This document shows positions 44,190-54,278 of a stretch of 64,000 nt of DNA, in pieces. A program made the translations under genes and the position numbers. This stretch comes from Acanthamoeba castellanii str. Neff (Eukaryota; Discosea; Longamoebia; Acanthamoebidae). Numbering within the stretch: the stretch's first letter is position 1; each line of letters starts with the position of its first letter. Below the pieces are notes generated by a model that searched no databases, was not told where the DNA came from, and saw only the letters and a program-made list of their open reading frames with translations. The DNA is taken from assembly GCF_000313135.1 (NCBI RefSeq), contig NW_004457342.1:50729-114728 (forward strand). The letters are read 5' to 3'.

Positions 44190-47100
44190 TTACACATTGA
44201 GTATGGCATTGCCACAAGCGCTGATGATGTCCACCAGTTGCTTGCACACACTCTCCATGGAGGGCCTCTTGGCTGGCTTGGTGTGCCAACATCACTTGAT
44301 GAGTCAGTGCAGTGCTTCAGGACAATCCAATGTGATGTGTGGGCGCTTGCCTTCAATGATGGACATGACCATGCACATGAATGGCTCATTGGCATATGGC
44401 ACCTTGCACATGAGAATCTCCCACAGGATGACACCAAACAAATAGACATTGGCCTGCGTGCTGTAGTCAAGGCCCTGGATCACCTCAGGCGCGCTCCACA
44501 CAGGCATGCCACAGTTGGTCATGGTGGCATTGTTCTCCTTGATACACACAAAGCCAAAGTCAGCCACCTTGACAGTGAGGCAGTCATCCACAAGCAGGTT
44601 CAACAACTTGAGATCATGGTGGAGCAGCAGCAGATCAAGCAAGTGGAGGTAGCACACACCATGTGCAGCGCCATAGGCCATGTGCATGCACTGGGTGAAC
44701 ATGAGTGGGTACTCAGAGGTGTTGGCAAGCACACCAGCGAGGCTGCCGCAGGGCACAAACTCAGTGATGAGCAAGAGGTGCTTGTCACTGATGGTGGCGC
44801 TGATGAAGAGCAGGATGTTGGGATGTGAGAGCTCAGTGAGAGTGGCCACCTCAACTTGGAATTGGAGTGCCTGCTCCTCAGTCATTTTCAACCAGTTGAA
44901 GATCTTGACAGCAACCAGCATCAACTTGCTCCACAGGCCCCTGTAGACAACAGCACTCGTCCCACATCCAATCATCTTGCTGGTCTCAATCTCATGCAGG
45001 TCAATAAACCACCAGCACTTGTTGGCCAACACCAGCAGGCTCATGTCCTCAGCAGGAAGCTGGAGCACGTCACAGTCATTGTCACCATCTTCATTGAACC
45101 ACACATGATTCTTGGTGCACATCTCAAGCAAGTTCACAATCAGCTGGTAGGCGATCCCCTCAGGCGCTGCTTGCTCAAGATCAATGTTGCCCATGTGTTG
45201 GATCCAAAGGGGATGCATCCGCCCAATCTCATCAGGCAGGTCAGCAAGCTCAGCCTTGACGTCAGGCAACACAAGCACCTGACCGCCTGACAACATGTGC
45301 ACGATGGCCATGGCTCCCTTCACCGCCAGACCAACATACTCAACACAGCACATCTTGGGGTCCATGATGCAACACACCAGGCCAACATGCACACCCATGT
45401 GCACATGCAGTCCACAGTAGACAAAGTGTTCATTGGACAAGTTGCCATACTTGGTGTGTGCGCCATTGATGCACAGCAACCTGGCGGGCCAGTCAGTGAC
45501 AACAAGGGCATGCTGTGCACTGGAGCACCAGGCCACAGCATCAATCACCTGGTGGAAGGCAATGCAGAAGGTGCCAGTGCCCATGCTCACCTTGAGGCCA
45601 GACATGTGCACCTCATAGCCATTGTGGGTCGTCATGAGATTGTGCATGAGCACATTGTGGATCATGGTGGCTTTGCATGCCACTGAGTGGTTGAGCTCCC
45701 ACAGCCAATTGGCTCCAGAGATGTTGCTGATAACAACATAGACATCACTGTCATGCAGTGGCAGTTGGGCCATGCCATACCCATGGGCAGTCAGCCAGAC
45801 ATTGCTGTAGATGGATCACATGGACAATGCATTGGATCTGGACAACAATCCACGTGTCATGCTGCCAGAGTTGTCGCCCAAGTCATTGATGCGCTTCTCA
45901 GGGGTACACACACCTGCAACAATGTTGAGGGCGTTGATGATCTCCAGCAGCGTCAGTCATTCAATGACGTCCTGGGCCCAACAGCAACACATGAGATCTT
46001 GCATCTCAGCAATCTCCTTCTCATAAACAAGGTCCTGGGCGTTGATATACAGCGAGGGCACCATGTTGTTGTCGAACACAGGTCACTTCTGGTCACAGAT
46101 GACAGCAACCACAATCACAGCTGGTGACATCCCATTGTACAGCTTCTCACACATGATGATCTCCCACAAGATGATACCAAACAAGTAGATGTCAGCCAGC
46201 ACACCATCAGCCATGGTTGAATCACTGAGGATCTCAGGCGCCGCCCAGGGGATGCTGAGGCCCACCTGTTCATTCCCCACAGCGCATCACGCCGTGCTGA
46301 GACCAAAGTCAGCAACCTTGGCATTCCACTTGGAGTCAATGAGCACTTTGGGCGACTTGAGATCGCGGTGGACGATGCCCTGCGAGTGGATGTAGTGCAT
46401 GCCCTTGGTGATCCCAAGCGCAAGCTTGACACAAAGCGCCAGCAGCAGGTACTCCATGAGCTCATTCTCAAGGAGATCAAAGAGCAAGCCCAGCTCCATG
46501 TGCTCCATGATGATGCACAGATCTGGAGGCTTGGTGCACGTGGCGTAGAACACAATCACATTTGGATGGCGCATGGAGTTCATGATGTCAACCTCTCCAC
46601 GCAGTTTCTGCAGCTTGTTGTGGGAGAAATGGGTGCAGTGGGCGGTGAATGTCTTGATGGTGACTTTGGTGCTGCGCCACTTGGCCTTGTGGATGTAGCC
46701 ATTGCTGCCAGTGCTGATCAGATCGCCAAACTTGATGTTGGATATCAATGGGTCCCATGTGGGTCGCTCACGCTTGCGCTGCACGATGCCCATGCTGAGT
46801 GCAGCCAGAACACAGACTAACATGAAGAGTAGGAGCAAGACGATGCCAACGCCGATGCCGATGCTGAGCCTGAGCCTGAGACGCAGCTCTGAATCGCTGT
46901 TGGTGCTCGCGGCGGCGCTGGTGGGCTTGACCGCCAACGCGCACTGGACGCCCTCCCATCCCGACTGGCAGTTGCACGTTGCGTTCCCAATGGTGTAGCG
47001 CGCTGAAGGCACGACGCACGTGCCATGGTTGGAACACATGGTGCCCACGTCATCCATGCACTCGGATCGCGCAAAGGCCGTCTTGGTCGGTCCGCCGCAC

Positions 47101-47546
47101 GTGACGCGATGAAACGAAAGCGCGAGACTGGTGGCGAGATCGTGCGAGACCTGGCTGGCGGGCATGACGCCTTCGCTGTCAGAGAGCTGTGCGGTGACGT
47201 CAAGCGTGTTGGTCTGCGTCCAATAGACCCACTTGAGGAAGGTGGCCAGATTGGGGCATCCGTAATCGCGCGACGGCGGCACGTAGATGTGGCTCCAGTA
47301 GACAATCAGCCATCCAGTGGTGGCACGTTTGGCCAGATCCAAGCGCGCCATCTCAACAATCGACAATCTCGTGGCCAAGATCCGAACGCCGCCCTGGATG
47401 AGGTCGCCGATCAGCAGCGTCCGCGATTCCGCCACGATGCTCATGGCGTCAAACCCGATCCCGTATGGCGTGGCCGCAAGGGTGCGCACAACGCCCAGGG
47501 CTCGCGGGCAGTGCCGAAAAGCGGAGGCCGTTCTCAGAAACCACAC
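44190..47546 (-). pseudogene. Receptor-type dual kinase with cyclase-like domain, six in-frame TGA, 5' end missing
   Basis: A single frame of about 1119 codons carries: the tail of a periplasmic-binding-like ectodomain (47546-47100); an EGF-like CSNHGTCVV…CNCQSGWEGVQC; a membrane helix (GIGVGIVLLLLFMLVCVLAA, about 46830); kinase 1 (HRDLKSPKVLIDSKWNAKVA, DFGLS); a class III cyclase-like domain (45750-45200) whose metal Asp is Asn (VISNISGAN) and whose N/R pair is lost; and kinase 2 with GCGTSAVVYRG, VAVKIF, HHDLKLLNLL, ADFGF and APEVIQG. Internal TGA: 46287, 46083, 45957, 45816, 44304, 44292. The true stop is TAA 44192-44190. The architecture matches mimivirus R831-type and Acanthamoeba receptor kinases. 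CpG is common before about 46800 and rare after. Confidence 0.8.
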
Positions 47547-47560
47547 CCACGCGCCAAGTG

Positions 47561-47704
47561 CAGCTTATCGTAAGCAACCTAATCCCTACCATTGACCAAG
47601 ACAGAGCAGGCGGGGAGCCGACCAGCTACGTGAAGAAGTTGGCGCTGAGATCGCCTTCAAGGCGAGCAAACGACGTGAGAACCGTTCAGGTTACATTCAT
47701 TCCC
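47561..47704. other. Junction between receptor-kinase remnant and SPRY gene
   Basis: No gene. The kinase ectodomain frame ends without a start, so its upstream part is missing; host-like composition begins here. Confidence 0.4.
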
Positions 47705-48472
47705 TCACTCGTCCCAGCACTGGGTCGGCAGCAGCTCTACGAAGTCGTCCTTGGAGAAGAGTGACACGGAGAAGTAGTAGGAGTCGCCCGCTAGGGGCAT
47801 CGCCAGGCCGGCCTTGCCGTTGACCGAGAAGGTAACTGTGCCACGCTGCTGCTCCTCCGGGTCCAGTACCTCGTGGGGCAGCGAGCTGTCGAGCGCCGCC
47901 GTGGCCGCCGAGGGCGACAGATCGAGCAGCACACCGACCTGGTCCCCCGCGCCGAAGGCGCCCAGGCCAGTCGGGTGCACGATGCGGTTGAAGTAGTACC
48001 ACTTGCTCGCCGCCTCGACGCCCTTGGCCCGCCTGGTGTCTGAGCGCGGCAGGAAGTAGGCCGGCGACTTAGCGTTGCCCTCCACCACGGCCTTTGGCTG
48101 GACCGCGATGTGGACCATCATGTTGGAGCCGCGCGCGCTCGCCAGCTTGAACTCCCGGTAGTGCTTGCCCGCGGCGTAGCTCTGGCTGGAGAGAATGGTG
48201 GACCAGACGTTCCCCTGCTGGCGTTCGGTGCGCGCCTTGGTCACCACCAGCCCTTTGGGCGTGACGTCGAGGTCGATGTGGCGGTGGTTGGGGTGGGTGC
48301 TGAACGTGTGGTGGGGGTCTATGGCAGCAGCCGCGGGGGAGTTCTTCTGCTGGGCAGCGGCTTGCCTGAGTTGAGCGTTCTCGGCCTTGACCTCAGCCAG
48401 CTCGAGTCGCAGTCGCGCCAGCTCGGCCTGAAGTTGAAGTGTGGCAATCTGCTCAGTTGTGTTGTCGGACAT
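47705..48472 (-). CDS. Coiled-coil / SPRY-domain protein, 255 aa
   Basis: ATG 48472 (MSDNTTEQIATLQLQAELAR) starts a coiled coil (RLRLELAEVKAENAQLRQAA). A SPRY/B30.2-like domain follows: HIDLDVTPKGLVVTKA, VWSTILSSQSYAAGKHYREF, GAGDQVGVLLDLSP, TVTFSVNGKAGLAMPLAG and SYYFSVSLFSKDDFVELLP. SPRY domains mediate protein binding, often in ubiquitin ligases. The frame is intact and CpG-rich, unlike the degraded genes around it. An unspliced small gene is compatible with host or virus, but codon use is host-like. Confidence 0.75.
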   Translation of the reverse strand: MSDNTTEQIATLQLQAELARLRLELAEVKAENAQLRQAAAQQKNSPAAAAIDPHHTFSTHPNHRHIDLDVTPKGLVVTKARTERQQGNVWSTILSSQSYAAGKHYREFKLASARGSNMMVHIAVQPKAVVEGNAKSPAYFLPRSDTRRAKGVEAASKWYYFNRIVHPTGLGAFGAGDQVGVLLDLSPSAATAALDSSLPHEVLDPEEQQRGTVTFSVNGKAGLAMPLAGDSYYFSVSLFSKDDFVELLPTQCWDE

Positions 48473-48913
48473 GCTGTTGGTGTAGTTGTTGAGCGAAGAA
48501 GGGCGCAAAGAGATTCCTTTACCTTTGGTTCCTTTTTTTCTTCGTCCCCGACACATAAGTGGAAGGGGACCACGTGAAAAAAACCCCACTGGTTCAACAC
48601 AGCCCGGAAATATGCGATTGGCCATTTTTTGCCGGCGATGGGGCCTTTTCTTGCGCTTCCCCGCAGCAAATGCCCACAACCTGCAAGCAAGCGTGGGAGG
48701 AAGCGAAGGAGTTTCGGCAAGAAAGAAAGAAGTAAGCAACAGCGCCCTCTTTCAGAGGAACCCCGCGTTGGTGTGGTGTGCAGGTGGGGGTGTGACCAGC
48801 ATCACACAGCACCCGTTCTTTCATTTTTCGGAAGTGTGTCCACAAAAAAGAGACGGGGCGTCTCGTGTTGTCGGGAAAAGCCACTGTTAGAGTTCCCTGT
48901 CATACTTGCCATT
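48473..48913. promoter_or_regulatory. Divergent spacer between SPRY gene and secreted-protein gene
   Basis: The two genes diverge from this 440-bp stretch, so it should contain both promoters. No defined motif is recognised and no frame looks coding. Confidence 0.4.
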
Positions 48914-49302
48914 ATGTTCATTCATCCTGTGAGCGTAAACACCATGATGACCCTCGGGACAGCAACAACGGCATTTTTCTTCTTGTGCTGCTTCTGCACC
49001 AGCACAGTTGGCGTCTTCCTTCCGACCGGCTCGCCTTCCGCCAATGTCAACGCGGTGTGGTCCAATCTCAACATCACCCAGCTCTACCCCACCACCGGTA
49101 AACATCCTTCTCCGCCCCAGCCGTGGTTCGGAGTTGAAACAAAATCAACATCTAAAGTCTTGCCATCATCGCCTGTTTGCAGCTGTGGCTGGTGATGTCC
49201 TGTTCGAGTCCAATCATGGGATGGGGCACGCGGAGGGTGTGTCGCCCGCCGTGGACCTCCCCTCTCAATGGCTCTTCATGCCCGGCTTTTTGTGTTTGAG
49301 AT
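48914..49302 (+). CDS. Secreted protein, two exons, probably truncated
   Basis: ATG 48914 with a hydrophobic leader (TATTAFFFLCCFCTSTVGVF). Exon 1 continues VNAVWSNLNITQLYPTTG, and an intron begins GTAAACATCC (about 49099) and ends TTTGCAG (49182). Exon 2 gives AGDVLFESNHGMGHAEGVSP, AVDLPSQWLFMPGFLCL and a stop at 49302. The last residues lie on the edge of the F-box-like block, whose first gene ends in antisense here, so the true 3' exons were probably lost at a junction. Confidence 0.5.
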
Positions 49303-49624
49303 GATGGTGCTCTCTTTGCTCCATCAGCAGGGAGTGATCGGATGGTACACAGTACTCGATCTTGCACTGGGAGTCGCGCAATATCCAACAGCGGTCAACG
49401 AGACGCCCGCGGTGCATGCAGTCTAGCCCTAAGCCGTCGTAGTACCTGAGCTTGACGGTGAACACGGATCTGGGGCCTCGGATTCGGTCCAGATGGGGAG
49501 CGCAGTGTCTCCTTGGTGCATCTGCGAAACTTTACGCTGACGCACGCCACGTTTTCAAATCCTTGGGATGGATGAAGCCCAGGATCAGGCACATGAGCTC
49601 GTTGTCGATTTCTGAGAGGAACAT
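49265..49624 (-). pseudogene. F-box-like family member 1, twice frameshifted and 3' truncated
   Basis: ATG 49624 (MFLSEIDNELMCLILGFIHP) matches the N-termini of its neighbours. A one-base shift near 49545 is needed to read NVACVSVKFRRCTKETLR, which aligns with TAACASRRILECAKTTIR of the next gene. A second shift returns to SVFTVKLRYYDGLGLDCMHR. The frame then runs into the exon of the secreted gene on the other strand. Confidence 0.55.
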
Positions 49625-49670
49625 TGCGTTTGTGCGGGCTTCGTTTCGATAGTTTGTTTTTATGCGTTCT

Positions 49671-50270
49671 TTACAAAGGGACCAACAGACCGGATTCGAT
49701 ACACGCCCTGAATACGATTGCCTGTAGTCTTACGATCTCAGCGACGGATCCGTCGCGTTCTGTGATCATCGGGCACTCCACCCGTCGATGATCGGGAAGG
49801 CGCATGGTGGTCAAACAGGGATCCGATCGTATTATCAGCGATCCCGGCTGCAGGATCTCGCATACATGCCCGTTGGAATGGATCGCGGCCCACGCTCCCC
49901 CATTCTTCACCCAGCGCACGCGATAGTGCCCGTTATCGTTGGTGATGTCGGCGTTGATTTCCGACACCTCGTATTTGATGGTGCATCTGATTGCGCCGTG
50001 GCACTCTTTCCTCATCCAGATTGAGATCGGCGCTCGAAACGATCGCCAGTTCCTGACGTTTTCGGTGAGATCGTAGCCGTAGCCATCGTGGAATCCGATC
50101 GCGGCGTTATCGCGTTCGGGGGATGCGATCCGTTTGAATGCCCGCATCCGGATCGTTGTCTTGGCGCACTCGAGGATTCTGCGGCTCGCGCATGCCGCAG
50201 TCCTCAATTCTACCGGGTGGATGAAGCGCAGGATCAAGCAAACCAGCTCGTCGTCGATCTCTTCAGCTAT
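49671..50270 (-). CDS. F-box-like family member 2, about 199 aa, no ATG
   Basis: The frame begins after an in-frame TAA (50273-50271) with ATA at 50270, where ATG would be expected, then EEIDDELVCLILRFIHPVEL (F-box-like). It continues RILECAKTTIRMRAFKRIAS, a middle with CHGAIRCTIKYEVSEINADI and HYRVRWVKNGGAWAAIHSNG, and the end VRLQAIVFRACIESGLLVPL. Intact apart from the start codon. The F-box N-terminus with a novel C-terminal domain is typical of viral ubiquitin-ligase adaptors. CpG content is moderate. Confidence 0.55.
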   Translation of the reverse strand: MAEEIDDELVCLILRFIHPVELRTAACASRRILECAKTTIRMRAFKRIASPERDNAAIGFHDGYGYDLTENVRNWRSFRAPISIWMRKECHGAIRCTIKYEVSEINADITNDNGHYRVRWVKNGGAWAAIHSNGHVCEILQPGSLIIRSDPCLTTMRLPDHRRVECPMITERDGSVAEIVRLQAIVFRACIESGLLVPL

Positions 50271-50377
50271 TTATGGGGGGCGACCAACAAACCAGAACCA
50301 ACACAATCTCCGAACACAACGGCCTGCAGCCCTGTGATCGAGCACACGAGCTTATTGTCGATGCTGGAAAGGGGCAT
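50267..50377 (-). pseudogene. Internally deleted mini-copy of the F-box-like family
   Basis: A 36-residue frame joins the family N-terminus (MPLSSIDNKLVCSI) directly to the family C-terminus (TGLQAVVFGDCVGSGLLVAP), skipping everything between. ATG 50377, TAG 50269-50267. It overlaps the start of member 2 by four bases. Confidence 0.6.
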
Positions 50378-50400
50378 TTATGTCATCAGAAGGCCCGTCT

Positions 50401-50922
50401 TTAATCAATCAAGCGTGGTATAATGCGACGGGTCCTTGCACTGCCTTCCCCAGCGCACTTTAAATCAGCGCAATAACCGTTCTTGAGCAGGAGCGCCTCG
50501 CGCCTCCGAGCGTGTGCTTTCTTGGCAGCCTCGCTCCTCTTGGCGTCGATTACCTTGGCATCCTTTGCGCGCTTCTTCGCCCGATACTCTTCGATGATTG
50601 AATCGATTCCAATCTGGAGGGACTCCCTGATTTTCTCGACCTCGGCCTCCGATCCGGCCCGAACGATCCACGCCGGGTGATGGGGATTCCACTTGCCTCC
50701 AAACTCGTTCTTCACGCGCTCTTTGACCTCGTACAGGCTCCGCGCGGAGAAGGCCCATGCATCGTCCTCAAAGACGCTCATGCACCGACAGCTGGCGTAG
50801 CACAACTCGAGCGCCCTCCTCACTTTGATCTTGGTGTCCTCATCCGGCGCATAATTCCATCGCCTCTTCCGGTTGTTCATCTCAAGTTCAACCGGGCGGA
50901 TGAACGTGAGGATCGAGCCCAT
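50401..50922 (-). CDS. F-box-like family member 3, 173 aa
   Basis: ATG 50922 (MGSILTFIRPVELEMNNRKR) keeps the IxPVEL signature but not the upstream helix. It continues with a different domain: ALELCYASCRCMSVFEDDAW, KNEFGGKWNPHHPAWIVRAG, then a basic coiled coil (EYRAKKRAKDAKVIDAKRSE, AAKKAHARRREALLL) and GYCADLKCAGEG. Intact. The GGKWNP…W motif resembles short DNA/RNA-associated modules of DUF type in giant viruses and phages, but this is not certain. Confidence 0.55.
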   Translation of the reverse strand: MGSILTFIRPVELEMNNRKRRWNYAPDEDTKIKVRRALELCYASCRCMSVFEDDAWAFSARSLYEVKERVKNEFGGKWNPHHPAWIVRAGSEAEVEKIRESLQIGIDSIIEEYRAKKRAKDAKVIDAKRSEAAKKAHARRREALLLKNGYCADLKCAGEGSARTRRIIPRLID

Positions 50923-50938
50923 TGTCGATGCATTTATG

Positions 50939-51226
50939 TCAGATGGCCATCCTGAATTTTATGGTCGGCTGCAGGGAATAGCCCGTCAAAACAAAGTCTT
51001 CGGTGTGCACGTCATCCAGCATGGGTTTCCTCCCGATGGTGAGTCGCGGCGGGTCGGATGGTGTGCGCGCGATCTGCTCCTTCATGCCATCAACGTGATT
51101 CTTGTAGATGCGCGCGTCGCCCATCGAGATCGTGAGCGATCCCGGATCCTTGTCTGTGATCCGCGCGATGAGCACAGCAGTGCGGCATAATCCGAACGCG
51201 ACGTCCTGGAGACGGCCCGCCATCAT
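50939..51226 (-). CDS. Orphan protein next to the F-box-like family, 95 aa
   Basis: ATG 51226 (MMAGRLQDVAFGLCRTAVLI) to a stop at 50939. The frame is intact with DKDPGSLTISMGDARIYKNH and VLTGYSLQPTIKFRMAI. Same strand and spacing (about 16 bp) as member 3, so part of the same cluster. No family recognised. Confidence 0.5.
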   Translation of the reverse strand: MMAGRLQDVAFGLCRTAVLIARITDKDPGSLTISMGDARIYKNHVDGMKEQIARTPSDPPRLTIGRKPMLDDVHTEDFVLTGYSLQPTIKFRMAI

Positions 51227-51333
51227 TCCAAGCTGCACGATGACCACGACGCATTATTATTGTTTCAGCATAAAGGAGGCGACTCTTTTTTTTTAATGGG
51301 GGTCCACAATCACAGGTGGAGACGCAACCATCA

Positions 51334-53720
51334 TCACGGGAGGAGAGCAGTTATGGTGCCGGAAATTATTAATCTATCCGGATAGGTTGGTCTTTCTATC
51401 CAAAACACAGCTGGCCTATCCACACGGGTTTTGGATAGATTTATCAGTGGGCAAGGCACAAAAAGAAGAAGGAAAGCTTGTTTATTGCAAAGCATCAAGT
51501 TCGTCGTTGTCAGGGAAGCGGCCATTCTTCTTCGGCTGGCGCTTCTGGTGCTGCGGTGGTGCATCCGATCTTCTGAGTCGACGTGGGTGGGGAGAAGGTG
51601 TGAAATACTCCTGTTCGGCACGTTGTGCGTCTCGACGTGCTCGACGTGCACATCGGGTTGGTGGCGAGTTGTTGGAGCTGTCGCCTGGCATGGTGGCCTT
51701 CCTGGCCTTGTTGTGTTCGGCACAAGCAACCTTGAGAGTGTCGTCGAGCTGGTTGTTGAAGAGCTGGCGCTTGCTCTGGCTGGCAACTGGGCGGGCGAGA
51801 GTCTTAGGCTTGCGACCGACGGAGGCAGGCCTCTTGAGGTAGGCCTCTTGCTGTTGCGCGATTTCGTCATCATAGACAGGCAGGGAGGGGCGCTTCGTTC
51901 TTTTCGCCAGGCGGCGAGGGGAGCACAATCGTTAATGCGCCCGCGATTGCCGTCCTCGTGCTCGCTGTCCTTGTGCTCGCCGCTGCTGTGCTTGCCGTCC
52001 TCGTGCTCGCTGCGCCCGTGATCGCCGTCCTCGTGCTCGCTGCCCCCGCGATTGCGGTTGCTGTCCTCGTGCTCGCTGCGCCCGCGATCGCCATCCTCGT
52101 GCTCGCCACTGCTGTGCTTGCCGTCCTTGTGCTCGGCGTCCTCGTGCTCGGCGTCCTCGTGCTCGGCGTCCTCGTGCTTGGCGTCCTCGTGCTCGGCGTC
52201 CTTGTGCTCGGAGTCCTTGTGCTCGGCGTCCTCGTGCTCGGCGTCCGCGTCCTCGGCGTCCTTGTGCTTGGCGTCCTTGTGCTTGGCGTCCTCGTGCTCG
52301 GCGTCCTCGTGCTCGGCGTCCTCGTGCTCGGCGTCCTCGTGCTCGGCGTCCTTGTGCTCGGCGTCCTTGTGCTCGGCGTCCTCGTGCTCGGCGTCCGCGT
52401 CCTCGGCGTCCTCGTGATTGTTGTCATCATATTCGCCGTCCATGTCAGTTCCTGTTGCTGTGTCGATCACCTCGTCGTTCGCTGCCGTAGGTTGTCCTGC
52501 GCCATGCACAATGCGGGCTGCAATTGCGTGCTTGCACATTTTTCCCGTTTTGAGGTGGTACATACAGCTGCAGGCCCAGGTTCCGACCTTGATCACGTAG
52601 TCACCGTATTCGTAGAGGTCGCCCGTGCTTGCAAGCTTCAGCTTCTCACGTTCCTCTTCGATGATCGTCTTGGCATCGTTGATTCTCCTGGCGAGGCGGG
52701 TGTGGGAGAGGGAGTCTTGGGCGGTGTGGATCCCTGCTTCTTGTTGAAGATACCGCGTGTCGTAGTGGCACAGCACCGATCGGAGGAGCTGGAGGGTTGT
52801 GCTGGGCGAACTGGAGCTTCGATGGTTACAGAAGGATGTTACCTTCTTGAACATGGACTCAACAACGTTGTTGGTGTTCCACATGCCCTCTCGCTCTCCT
52901 GGCCTGTCCTTGTCGACCCAGGCAGGTCGCCACTTGTCGCAGAACCAGTTGTTGTTGAAGTACTGATACAGCTTTGGACCAGCAAGTTGATGTAGCTCCT
53001 GGCAGTGCTGCTTGAACTCCTCATCGTTGTCAGCACGCTGAATGAACTTCAGCTGGACCAGCACTGCAGCAGCATTGACTTTGGATTTGCCTGTCATTTG
53101 TGGTGTGTTGGGGTGAGTTTTGATTGTGACCTCAGCAAAGCAGTAGGGAATGGTGTACCAATGTGCTTGTGAACCTCCTCTCTGAAAGTCTTCTGGACAT
53201 GGAATTCACAGAGGAGATACTGGCAGCCCAGGGCAGCAACAGCTCCTTGCTCAATGTCATCCTTGTTGATCATGAAGACTGGGGTCCACCACTTCCCAAG
53301 CTTGGTTTCAATTTCATCACATAGAACCTGAAGTGTGAAGTGTAGAACCTTGGACCACTCAAGAGATGTGAAGACGAAGGCCACTGGCCAGCCATGGCCC
53401 TGGTTGTCCTCCACAACGACTGCCCAGATGGGCCACTGTTGCTTGCTGAGCTTGAAGATCCCATTGAGGCCAACAAGGTGTTGACTGAATTGGTGGACAA
53501 GCTCCATTGCTTGCTTGGGGATGAGGACACAGACAAACAGTTTTTGTGCAGCAATGGTGTCATGCACCCATGGGTCATGTGGGCCAGGGTAGAGGGTGAT
53601 GCAGAGTACAGTTGATGTTCTCCATGATGGTCCCACCTTGCATCTGGGCTTTCTTCCTGCCATTGGCAAGAACAGCCTGGACTTGCTTGAGTGATGGGAG
53701 AGTGTCATGTGTGACCTCAC
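51334..53720 (-). CDS. MULE transposase with SWIM zinc finger
   Basis: The 53720-53094 frame has IWAVVVEDNQGHGWPVAFVF, DEIETKLGKWWTPVFMINKD and LGCQYLLCEFHVQKTFREEV, the D…D…C-x-FH layout of Mutator-like transposases. The second frame (53097-51334) continues helical sequence (GMWNTNNVVESMFKKVTSFC). It then has a SWIM finger WACSCMYHLKTGKMCKHAIA (about 52560, CxC…CxH), a long (EHEDA)n repeat and a basic tail. A short intron or frameshift joins them near 53100. Upstream fragments (54170-53800, for example CGMGGCTTAM) suggest further degraded N-terminal exons with in-frame TGA. Confidence 0.7.
52125..52410 (-). repeat. 15-bp coding repeat (E-H-E-D-A)n
   Basis: About 19 tandem 15-bp units (CTCGGCGTCCTCGTG on the plus strand) within the transposase tail. 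Looser EHEDG/EHEDS copies continue to about 51950. Confidence 0.9.
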
Positions 53721-54278
53721 CAGTCACTGGAGCCCACTCCTGTCAAAATCATGGTCATTAAAGCTGTATCAAGTTTAACTTGTGCAACAAACAGAGCACT
53801 GAACATACCTGAAGCTTGACCAACTCTCACATGGCAGTTGTGCATCCACCCATCCCACAGTCTAGACCATCAGCCTTGAGAATCTTGGTCTTGACCTGTT
53901 TTGTGGAATAAACCAGAAACAGGGAATAACTTGCATAATGACACAAGAAAAATCAACCTCTGAGGACTGTACCTGAGTGGGCTTGCATGGCGTGTAGGTC
54001 ACCACATTGGAGGCCCATGTTGTGTTCTGTTGTGCAAATTACAATCAAGTATTAACAAAGGTTGTAGAATCTGAGGTGAGTGAACAGTTCTCACACCAGG
54101 CATCTCTGATGATGTGCTTTCAGGCCACAAGAGGAGTCTTTCTTTTGAATGCAGCATTTGAGCTCCTGCTTGATCAGGATGTTGATCCAGTTGACTGACA
54201 GCACCTCCTCCTGTTGATCTGATCCACAAGGGCTGGACACACCAGCACATCTACACCCTTGCCTCAGCACTCATCAAC

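Larger units (their letters stand above)
51300..54190 (-). mobile_element. Mutator-like (MULE) transposon, degraded
   Basis: Coding sequence on the minus strand has the DDE region, a SWIM zinc finger and an acidic repeat tail. It lies exactly between the F-box-like block and a 5'-truncated virus-like gene, so the insertion probably disrupted that block. Terminal repeats and target duplication were not identified by eye, so both boundaries are approximate. Confidence 0.6.

Noticed and set aside
44190..47546. TGA recoded as an amino acid in the virus-like genes
   Set aside because: Several intact neighbours end with TGA (for example 35893, 54428, 58871, 60034), TGA excess coincides with CpG loss, and interrupting TGA sit at Arg positions. 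Decay of CGA explains this without a variant code.
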